A stretch of 14,118 nucleotides of DNA from Firmicutes bacterium UBA2116. GTDB taxonomy: Bacteria > Bacillota > Clostridia > Tissierellales > Sedimentibacteraceae. The DNA is taken from assembly GCA_002331025.1 (NCBI GenBank), contig DCYG01000010.1, positions 31,772 through 45,889 of the forward strand, written 5' to 3'. Below are positions 7,034-12,725 of the stretch, piece by piece. The notes under the pieces are model-generated. The model ran no database searches. It had not been told where the DNA came from and saw only the letters and a program-made list of their open reading frames with translations. Every line of letters begins with the position of its first letter. The stretch's first letter is position 1. Both the position numbers and the translations under genes were made by a program.

Positions 7034-7139
7034 CCCTATTTTTTAGAGTGTTTTTCTAAAAAATAGCGGTAGGTCATTCGCAACGAATTCCCAATGTATA
7101 CGACCAAAGGGAGTAAATACATTGGTGAATGAGACTGGA
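7024..7139. repeat. Structured ~110-base repeat, copy A
   Basis: The unit opens GATGCCCTAACC, then a 12-base-pair hairpin CTATTTTTTAGA/TCTAAAAAATAG with loop GTGTTT, then GCGGTAGGTC, then a second hairpin: ATTC-CCAATGTAT pairs with ATACATTGG-T-GAAT around a loop ACGACCAAAGGGAGTAA, and closes GAGACTGG. It is followed without a gap by copy B (116-base spacing). See copy C at 12391 for base changes that keep the pairing. Confidence 0.85.
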
Positions 7140-7248
7140 GATGCCCTAACCCTATTTTTTAGAGTGTTTTTTCTAAAAATAGCGAGAGGTCCAACGAATT
7201 CCCAATGCATACGACCAAAGGGAGTAAATATATTGGCGAATGAGACTG
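7140..7248. repeat. Structured ~110-base repeat, copy B
   Basis: Same order of parts as copy A, from GATGCCCTAACC to GAGACTG. It has a one-base shorter A run in the first hairpin, GCGAGAGGTCCAACG in place of GCGGTAGGTCATTCGCAACG, and CCAATGCAT/ATATATTGG in the second stem, where one pair is a G-T wobble and one is mismatched. The apical loop ACGACCAAAGGGAGTAA is identical to copy A. Confidence 0.85.
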
Positions 7249-7259
7249 CGCAATACCTC

Positions 7260-7289
7260 TTGAGTTTAATACATAAACAGGCATATAAA
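7260..7289 (+). promoter_or_regulatory. Weak candidate promoter of the helicase gene
   Basis: TTGAGT (7260-7265) and TATAAA (7284-7289) with 18 bases between, placed just after repeat copy B and about 30 bases before the helicase ATG. The -35 is poor, so this is a suggestion only. Confidence 0.35.
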
Positions 7290-7318
7290 ATTGTAACGAA
7301 ATTACATATAGGTGTAAC

Positions 7319-9190
7319 ATGGAATATTTTGATTTATTAAAAAGCTTTAACGGTATAGAATTAAATAATCAACAAATAAAAGCGGCTTCCTTTGATAAAG
7401 GAAATGCTTTGGTGCTTTCCACCGCCGGCTCGGGTAAGACAACCGTTACTACGGTAAGAGCCGGGCGCCTTTTGTATGAAAACAAGTGCGGCAGCAAGAT
7501 TCTGACTATAACATTTTCAAAAATGGCTGCAAAAGACATGTATAACCGATTTCATACATTTTTCGGAGATTCACACAAAAATAAAACGGATTTTTTAACC
7601 ATACATGCCTTTTCTTATAAAATTGTCAGAGATTATTTTAAAAGAAAAGGCGTTAATTTTGAGCTGCTTACAAATAACTATCAGGCGTTGAGCGAAATAC
7701 TTAAATCATATTATTCTGATTCATATTACAATTATATAAGTGATGAAGAAGTAGAGAACCTTTCGTCAGCTATAAGCTTTATCAATAACATGATGATTGA
7801 CCCGCCGGAATATAAGGATTACGGAATTGAAATAAAGGGCTTTGATAAAATATATGAAGCATATAAGTTGTACAAGTCACAAAAGCAGCTTATAGATTTT
7901 GATGACATGCTTTTATACGCGTACAAGATTCTTTCCAATTCAAGCAATCGAAGAGAAAATATAAAAAGGCTGTATGAATACGTTCAAATAGATGAAATGC
8001 AGGATACATCCAGGATACAGCATGAAATTATAAAGCTTGTAACAGACAACAATTTATTTATGGTCGGTGACGATGACCAGGCAATTTATTCCTTCAGGGG
8101 CAGCTATCCGGATTTTATGCTTGATTTTAAAAATGTATATAAGAACGGAGAAATTTTTTATTTAGACAATAATTACAGGTCGGACAGAAATATTGTAGAA
8201 GGCGCTAAAAAGTTTATAGAGAAAAATAAAAAGCGATATAAAAAGGAAATTGGTACAGACAATAAAAAAGAAAATGAAATAAATATTATTAAGGTTAACA
8301 GCAGGTCTGAGCAGGCTAAATACATCACTCAGGAATTGACTGAAATTAAAGAGGAAACTGTAGGTATACTGTTCAGATACAATATTTCAGCCATGATATT
8401 AGCCAATAATTTATACGAAAACAGCATTAATTTTTATATAAAAGAGGACAAGTCCAAGTTTTTCAGCAGTCCCGTACTATACGACATATTGTCGTTTCTG
8501 AGCCTTGCATTGAATCCGAAGGACAGAGGTGCATTTTCAAGGATTTATTATAAAAGCTATACTTATTTTACAAAGGGTATGTGCAAAATTGTTACGGACA
8601 GCCCCAGAGACGACTTAACGGTATTTGACATATTGGACAATTACAAATATTTTGACTACTACGTATACGATAAAATCCGTCAATTCAAGACAGACATAAA
8701 TTACATCAATAAGCTTAAGCCCCACGATGCTATAAGGTTTATTAAGCTTGAATTGGAATATATAAACTATTTGGAAAGAATGCAGGATGAAGGACGAAAT
8801 AATTTGTCCAATTCATTGCATATATTAGAAATATTGGAGGAAATAGGCTCATACTGCAGCAATATAAAAGAATTCACAGAAAAAATAGAGAATCTTCAGA
8901 GCGTTATAAAAAAAGCTTCGGAAAATACTGCGGCAAATGTAACGCTTACAACCATACACAGTGCTAAAGGCTTAGAATACGATAACGTATTTATTGTAGA
9001 TAACATTGACGGTGAATTTCCTTCCGACAGAAAGAATATGAATAACGAGAATTACGAAAAATTATTGGAAGAAGAACGGAGAATATTTTATGTGGGAATG
9101 ACGAGAGCTAAGAACAAACTAAACATAATTGTACCGGATAAGCCGTCCTTGTTTGTAAATGAACTGCTTCAGGCAAACAGGAGTACATAA
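7319..9190 (+). CDS. UvrD/Rep-family superfamily 1 DNA helicase
   Basis: A 623-residue ATP-dependent helicase expected to move 3'-to-5' on single-stranded DNA. All core motifs are visible: Q motif LNNQQ (15-19), Walker A STAGSGKTT (34-42), motif Ia ITFSKMAAKDM (64-74), motif II DEMQ (225-228), motif III VGDDDQAIYSFRG (249-261), NNYRS (284-288), motif V TTIHSAKGLEY (about 544-554) and motif VI YVGMTRAK (about 591-598). It ends soon after motif VI, so it lacks the C-terminal tail of UvrD/PcrA (about 720 residues) and any nuclease domain such as AddA has. It is therefore best called a short UvrD-like helicase rather than PcrA. AGGTG about four bases before the ATG is the ribosome site. It stands alone, between the repeat pair and the SARP gene; a role in repair or repeat turnover would be conjecture. 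Confidence 0.9.
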   Translation: MEYFDLLKSFNGIELNNQQIKAASFDKGNALVLSTAGSGKTTVTTVRAGRLLYENKCGSKILTITFSKMAAKDMYNRFHTFFGDSHKNKTDFLTIHAFSYKIVRDYFKRKGVNFELLTNNYQALSEILKSYYSDSYYNYISDEEVENLSSAISFINNMMIDPPEYKDYGIEIKGFDKIYEAYKLYKSQKQLIDFDDMLLYAYKILSNSSNRRENIKRLYEYVQIDEMQDTSRIQHEIIKLVTDNNLFMVGDDDQAIYSFRGSYPDFMLDFKNVYKNGEIFYLDNNYRSDRNIVEGAKKFIEKNKKRYKKEIGTDNKKENEINIIKVNSRSEQAKYITQELTEIKEETVGILFRYNISAMILANNLYENSINFYIKEDKSKFFSSPVLYDILSFLSLALNPKDRGAFSRIYYKSYTYFTKGMCKIVTDSPRDDLTVFDILDNYKYFDYYVYDKIRQFKTDINYINKLKPHDAIRFIKLELEYINYLERMQDEGRNNLSNSLHILEILEEIGSYCSNIKEFTEKIENLQSVIKKASENTAANVTLTTIHSAKGLEYDNVFIVDNIDGEFPSDRKNMNNENYEKLLEEERRIFYVGMTRAKNKLNIIVPDKPSLFVNELLQANRST

Positions 9191-9270
9191 AACAAATCTC
9201 AAGTCAATAAAAACTAAGAGATAATATAAATTGGATATGATATTAAATTTAGTAATCATATATAATTTTA

Positions 9271-9299
9271 TTGAAAAAAGTTTTATAAACATATATAAT
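9271..9299 (+). promoter_or_regulatory. Promoter of the SARP regulator gene
   Basis: TTGAAA (9271-9276) and a perfect TATAAT (9294-9299), spaced by 17 bases. The start point would be near 9306. This makes an upstream in-frame TTG (9231) untranscribed from this promoter and supports ATG 9339. Confidence 0.6.
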
Positions 9300-9338
9300 G
9301 GTATAAATTGTAAGACAGAGCAGTGTTTGGGGGTAAAT

Positions 9339-10523
9339 ATGAAGCTTTATATTAATACACTTGGCGCGTTCGATATTAAATCAAACGGCAATTCTATTCT
9401 TATGCAATCCAGACGTACATATAAGCTTTATAAGCTTTTTGAGTATTTTTTGACATTCAGAAATAGAAAGTTGCGACCAGAATTTATCATAGATAATTTA
9501 TTGTCTGAAAGCGAATCAGACGATCCAAAGAACATATTGCGCACTCAGATATTCAGATTAAGGAAGGTTATCAAATCTTTTATCGGCAATGAAGATGAAT
9601 CCAAATATATGAATTTAAGTTTTAAGAACGGTTACTATTGCCTTGAGATAGGAGAAAATATAGTTATAGACATAGATGAATTTGAGGAATTTATCAGGAA
9701 AGGTGATATTGAACGAGAAAATAATATTCAAAATGCAATTCAATATTATGAAAAAGCAATAGAGATTTATAGGGGTGTTTATTTTTCGGACAATGCATAT
9801 GAAGTCTGGCTTGTTCCCACAAGGAATTATTATCAACGATTATATCAAAAAACATTATTGAAACTTATAGAATTATTAAAAATACATAATAATTATGAAA
9901 AAATAATTTTATTATGTGAAAGATCCCTGTTAATAGAGCCGTATAATGAATTTACACATGAAAACCTGATGGAAGCAATGATAAATTTAGGACAGAACAA
10001 AGCAGCTTTAAACCATTACGACTATGCATATAAGCTGCTTGAAAAAGAGTTGGATGCAAAGCCATCAGGACAATTTACCAGTTTTTTAGGCAGGATACAA
10101 AATTCAAACCTCAAAAATAATGATATTGATATTTCAAGCATAAAAAACAAGCTTGACGAAACAGCTATACATGGTGCACTACATTGTGACTTAGCATATT
10201 TCAAAATGCTGTATAATTTAGAAAAAAGGAAATCAACGAGAAAAAACGATAATAATTATTTATGTATAATTAACTATTCCTCATGTGAAAAAGATTATGA
10301 TACATGGTCAACTTTATTAGAAAAGACATTGAGGAAAGGGGATGTATTTTCATTTTGGAATGAAAACCAAATACTTATATTGCTTTACAATGCAAGAGAG
10401 AATGGTATCAACATAATTATTGACAGGTTATTTAACAACATAAAAAAACATACCGAAATAAATAAGGATGAAGTAAAAATTGTTTTTCAGCCGCTGTTCG
10501 AGGGAAATAAAATTGAGGGTTGA
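9339..10523 (+). CDS. SARP/BTAD-family transcriptional regulator
   Basis: A 394-residue regulator. Residues 1-105 form an OmpR-type winged helix (MKLYINTLGAFDI start; IDNLLSESESDD and RLRKVIKS mark the wing and recognition helices). Residues 112-252 are the bacterial transcriptional activator domain, TPR-like helices with EEFIRKGDIER, AIEIYRGVYFSD, HENLMEAMINLGQNKAALNHYDYAYKLL split over the repeat units. The last 90 residues contain LRKGDVFSFWNENQILILLY, which resembles the GGDEF 'RxGGDEFxxLLP' strand turn without its catalytic residues. SARPs activate promoters with direct repeats in 11-base steps; such an array lies just downstream (10601). GGGGGT before ATG 9339 is the ribosome site; a perfect promoter lies at 9271. 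What signal it senses is unknown. Confidence 0.82.
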   Translation: MKLYINTLGAFDIKSNGNSILMQSRRTYKLYKLFEYFLTFRNRKLRPEFIIDNLLSESESDDPKNILRTQIFRLRKVIKSFIGNEDESKYMNLSFKNGYYCLEIGENIVIDIDEFEEFIRKGDIERENNIQNAIQYYEKAIEIYRGVYFSDNAYEVWLVPTRNYYQRLYQKTLLKLIELLKIHNNYEKIILLCERSLLIEPYNEFTHENLMEAMINLGQNKAALNHYDYAYKLLEKELDAKPSGQFTSFLGRIQNSNLKNNDIDISSIKNKLDETAIHGALHCDLAYFKMLYNLEKRKSTRKNDNNYLCIINYSSCEKDYDTWSTLLEKTLRKGDVFSFWNENQILILLYNARENGINIIIDRLFNNIKKHTEINKDEVKIVFQPLFEGNKIEG

Positions 10524-10539
10524 TGAAATTAATAATCCG

Positions 10540-10559
10540 AGCCACAGCAGTGGCTTTTT
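10540..10559 (+). terminator. Intrinsic terminator of the SARP gene
   Basis: AGCCAC (10540-10545), loop AGCA, GTGGCT (10550-10555), then TTTT. It separates the SARP gene from the GGDEF/HD-GYP gene, so the latter depends on its own promoter. Confidence 0.8.
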
Positions 10560-10562
10560 ATT

Positions 10563-10598
10563 TTGTCATTCTGAGGGATTTAACTTGAGAATCTCATC
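10563..10598. repeat. Degenerate TCATTCTGAG...ATCTCATC repeat
   Basis: TTGTCATTCTGAGGG (about 10563-10577) and GAGAATCTCATCC (10587-10599) are the two ends of the dispersed repeat, with a shortened middle. It sits directly after the SARP terminator and before the octamer array. Confidence 0.45.
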
Positions 10599-10600
10599 CT

Positions 10601-10674
10601 AATGTAATCAAAATGTAATTGAAATAAAATCAATATGAAATTGTTAAAAAATGCAAATGTAATTTCCGTGAAAT
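10601..10674 (+). promoter_or_regulatory. AATGTAAT direct repeats in 11-base steps (putative SARP binding array)
   Basis: Cut into 11-base steps from 10601, successive octamers are AATGTAAT (10601), AATGTAAT (10612), AATAAAAT (10623), TATGAAAT (10634), a poor match (10645), AATGTAAT (10656) and CGTGAAAT (10667). Three are identical and three keep five or six of eight bases. SARP regulators bind direct repeats spaced by one or two helical turns (11 or 22 bases) next to the -10. Here the last clear octamer ends ten bases before TATAAT. The regulator of that family is the adjacent upstream gene. Confidence 0.6.
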
Positions 10675-10679
10675 ATAAT
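10674..10679 (+). promoter_or_regulatory. Perfect -10 without a -35, promoter of the c-di-GMP enzyme gene
   Basis: TATAAT at 10674-10679 has no acceptable -35 at 16-18 bases upstream (ATGCAA at 17); the octamer array occupies that position instead. This is the layout of an activator-dependent promoter. The start point would be near 10686, about 30 bases before the ATG. Confidence 0.5.
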
Positions 10680-10715
10680 TAAATGTAAATAATATGTAGG
10701 GGTGTGAGGTAGGAT

Positions 10716-12155
10716 ATGGAGTACCCACCAAATGATTTTTATTTAAAATTTAATATAATTTACAATAACGAAGGTAATTTTATTGATTATATATTAGACT
10801 ATGTAAGCGATGAATTTAAAAAAATGACAGATATTGATCCAAATATGATATTAGGGCAGAAATTTTCTGACATAGCTGTCGACTATGCAGAAAAGCTTTG
10901 CTTTAAAGAAATATATTTCCGAGTCATCCCCAATATTAAATTGAAGTTTGATACTTTTATTAAGGATTTAGGAAGATTATATTTAATAAATATCTTTTAC
11001 GATAATTCAGGCAAGGAAAAACAAATGATTTTATATTATTCAGATATTACACAGGTTAAAGAAAATAGTCACGAGATTATAGAGCCGGATAAGCAGAAAA
11101 ATAATATTATTTATTTTAAAGATAAAGAAAAACTGTATTACAGAGATAAGCTTACAGGCTTGTACAATAAAAATTTTTTTGAAGAAGAGCTTCAGAGACT
11201 GGATACAAAAAGACAGCTTCCTATGAGTATAATTATGGGAGACATAAACGGACTTAAGCTGATTAATGATGCATTCGGTCATGGAATGGGTGACGGAGCA
11301 TTAAGAAAAGCGGCAGAGATTATGACTCAATCCTTTAGAGAAGAAGATATAATCAGCAGAGTTGGAGGCGATGAATTCATTGTTATGCTTCCTAAGACAT
11401 CAGAAGAAACGGCAATTGAAATAGTCGACAGGATAAAATTAAAATGTGAAAATAATCCCTTGGATTTTATAAAGATAAGCATCAGTTTTGGAGTGGCAAC
11501 TAAGTCGGAAACTGATGATGACATTAATAAATTGATAAAAAAAGCGGAAGACAGAATGTATTTTAAAAAGCTTAAGGAAAGCAAGGAAGCAAAGCTTTCA
11601 ATGATAAAATTCCTTAAAAGCAGATTGGAGAAAATAACCTATGAAACAAGGTCCCATTACGATAGGCTAAAAACCTTGACATTATTAATGGCAAACGCAC
11701 TTAATTTATCAGACAGTGAAAAAGAAGAATTAAGGCTTTTGTGCGAGTTTCACGACATAGGTAAAATAGGAGTTTCTAAAAACATACTTCAAAAAGAAGG
11801 CTCACTCAACAACGAAGAATGGGAAAATGTAAAGAGGCACAGCGAAATAGGCTACTATATAGCAAGAGAATTCAGGGATGCAAAGCCCATAGATGAGCTT
11901 ATATTGATTCATCATGAGCGCTGGGACGGCAAGGGATATCCGGGATTGTTCAAAGAAAATGAAATTCCTATCGTTGCAAGAGTTTTCGCCATTGCGGATG
12001 CATACGACGTAATGGTCAATGACAGACCTTATAAATCGTTAATGTCCAAGTATGAGGCATTAAATGAAATAAGAAATCAGGCAGGAAAGCAATTTGATCC
12101 ATACATATCCAAATTATTTATAGAATTAATGGAAAACAAGGAACAAATTGTATAA
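10716..12155 (+). CDS. PAS-GGDEF-HD-GYP cyclic di-GMP enzyme
   Basis: A 479-residue cytoplasmic protein with three parts. Residues 1-115 look like a PAS-type sensor (ends ILYYSDITQVKE, the usual PAS exit strand). Residues about 142-290 are a GGDEF domain with DKLTGLYN, the metal aspartate in GDINGLKLIND (Asp176), intact GGDEF (217-221), and an RxxD inhibitory site (Arg208-Asp211) the usual five residues before it; this would make c-di-GMP with product feedback. Residues about 300-475 are an HD-GYP phosphodiesterase with His346-Asp347, His375, HHERWDGKGYP (399-409) and ADAYDVM (427-433); this would degrade it. Both active sites look complete, so net activity is unclear. GAGG six bases before the ATG is the ribosome site. 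It follows the SARP gene and precedes a c-di-GMP riboswitch. Confidence 0.9.
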   Translation: MEYPPNDFYLKFNIIYNNEGNFIDYILDYVSDEFKKMTDIDPNMILGQKFSDIAVDYAEKLCFKEIYFRVIPNIKLKFDTFIKDLGRLYLINIFYDNSGKEKQMILYYSDITQVKENSHEIIEPDKQKNNIIYFKDKEKLYYRDKLTGLYNKNFFEEELQRLDTKRQLPMSIIMGDINGLKLINDAFGHGMGDGALRKAAEIMTQSFREEDIISRVGGDEFIVMLPKTSEETAIEIVDRIKLKCENNPLDFIKISISFGVATKSETDDDINKLIKKAEDRMYFKKLKESKEAKLSMIKFLKSRLEKITYETRSHYDRLKTLTLLMANALNLSDSEKEELRLLCEFHDIGKIGVSKNILQKEGSLNNEEWENVKRHSEIGYYIAREFRDAKPIDELILIHHERWDGKGYPGLFKENEIPIVARVFAIADAYDVMVNDRPYKSLMSKYEALNEIRNQAGKQFDPYISKLFIELMENKEQIV

Positions 12156-12197
12156 TATATGTAATTTTACAACATAATATTATTATATTAAATATGT

Positions 12198-12227
12198 TTG
12201 TAAACCATTTTATGTGGTATATAAAAT
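12198..12227 (+). promoter_or_regulatory. Candidate promoter of the riboswitch leader
   Basis: TTGTAA (12198-12203) and TATAAA (12220-12225, 16-base spacing) or TAAAAT (12222-12227, 18-base spacing). The start point would be near 12233, just before the aptamer. A TTGACA at 12238 lies too close to the aptamer and has no -10. Confidence 0.45.
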
Positions 12228-12244
12228 TCATAAAACATTGACAA

Positions 12245-12323
12245 TATTTAACTAAGGCAAACCTACCGAAAGGTAGGGACGCAAAGCCATGAAGTCTAAG
12301 ACATTCATATGTTATGACCGTTC
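12245..12323 (+). ncRNA. Class I cyclic di-GMP riboswitch (GEMM-I) aptamer
   Basis: The conserved core AAGGCAAACC (12254-12263), a stem CCTACC/GGTAGG closed by a GAAA tetraloop (12262-12277), the signature GGGACGCAAAGCC (12276-12288) and a second arm containing TCTAAG...TATGA (12295-12318), which is a tetraloop-receptor-like pair in which the usual C-G is T-A, are all in order. This matches the GEMM-I consensus that binds c-di-GMP. By my recollection of the numbering, the G that sets c-di-GMP over cGAMP specificity is the first G of GGC and is present. It is followed at once by a terminator and precedes the secreted VWA protein gene; the c-di-GMP enzyme gene is just upstream. Whether ligand turns the gene on or off cannot be read by eye. 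Confidence 0.88.
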
Positions 12324-12356
12324 AGCTGCAAAATAATCTTATTTTGCAGCTTTTTT
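12324..12356 (+). terminator. Intrinsic terminator, expression platform of the riboswitch
   Basis: GCTGCAAAATAA (12325-12336), two-base loop TC, TTATTTTGCAGC (12339-12350), then TTTTTT: a perfect 12-base-pair stem. It abuts the closing strand of the aptamer, so folding of one can affect the other. Confidence 0.88.
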
Positions 12357-12362
12357 AATGAC

Positions 12363-12514
12363 TACGTCATTCTGAGCATCAGCGAAAGAAGCCCTAACCC
12401 TATTTTTTCAGAGTGTTTTTTCTGAAAAATAGCGGTAGGTCTTTCGCAACGAATTCCAAAAATATATGACCATAGGGAGTAAATATTTTTGTGAATGAGA
12501 CTGGGGATCTCATC
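12363..12514. repeat. TCATTCTGAGC...ATCTCATC repeat split by copy C
   Basis: TCATTCTGAGCATCAGCGAA (about 12368-12387) and GGATCTCATC (12505-12514) are the two halves of the repeat that reads GTCATCCTGAGCGATAGCGAAGGATCTCAT when whole (5225-5254, here described in parts). The structured repeat copy C lies exactly between them. Confidence 0.6.
12391..12503. repeat. Structured ~110-base repeat, copy C
   Basis: GCCCTAACCC, hairpin CTATTTTTTCAGA/TCTGAAAAATAG with loop GTGTTTT, GCGGTAGGTCTTTCGC, then ATTC-CAAAAATAT paired with ATATTTTTG-T-GAAT around loop TGACCATAGGGAGTAA, then GAGACTGG. Compared with copy A, the second stem differs at several positions on both strands yet still pairs, and the first stem has a C-G pair where A has T-A. 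The loop is nearly unchanged. Confidence 0.85.
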
Positions 12515-12551
12515 TTTTGCCTGAATGCAGAGAGTAATTTCATCCTTTGTT

Positions 12552-12588
12552 AGAACACAGCTAACTTCATAGAGGGGTAAGCTGTTCT
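12552..12588. repeat. Inverted repeat in the leader of the VWA gene
   Basis: AGAAC-ac-AGCT-a-AC (12552-12565) and GT-a-AGCT-GTTCT (12577-12588) can pair in the RNA. A TATAAT (12592-12597) follows but has no matching -35, so a second promoter here is only possible. The rest of 12515-12725 holds no recognisable element beyond the ribosome sites. Confidence 0.35.
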
Positions 12589-12725
12589 ATATATAATTAT
12601 AAATTTATTAATGAGGAGATAGGAAGGGAGGTGTTGAGTATTAAATGATTGTTGATAAATTGTTTATACGCAATAAAAACAAGGAATATAAAGAAACAAA
12701 AATTTTAAAGAAAGGAGGACAATTT

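Noticed and set aside
7028..7038. CCCTAACCCTA resembling a telomere repeat
   Set aside because: Only two units, and it is simply the fixed start of the structured repeat in all three copies.
7024..7248. Two tandem repeats as a CRISPR array
   Set aside because: Units are over 100 bases, abut without unique spacers, and contain long hairpins; no cas genes nearby.
7122..7340. A 72-codon open frame across the repeat pair
   Set aside because: It is made almost wholly of repeat copies A and B plus intergenic bases, has no ribosome site and overlaps the helicase start in another frame.
9231..9338. N-terminal extension of the SARP gene from TTG 9231
   Set aside because: It lies upstream of the strong promoter at 9271-9299 and lacks a ribosome site; the family normally begins at the MKLYINTLG position.
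12238..12243. TTGACA as a -35 box
   Set aside because: No -10 lies 16-18 bases downstream; that position is inside the riboswitch core.
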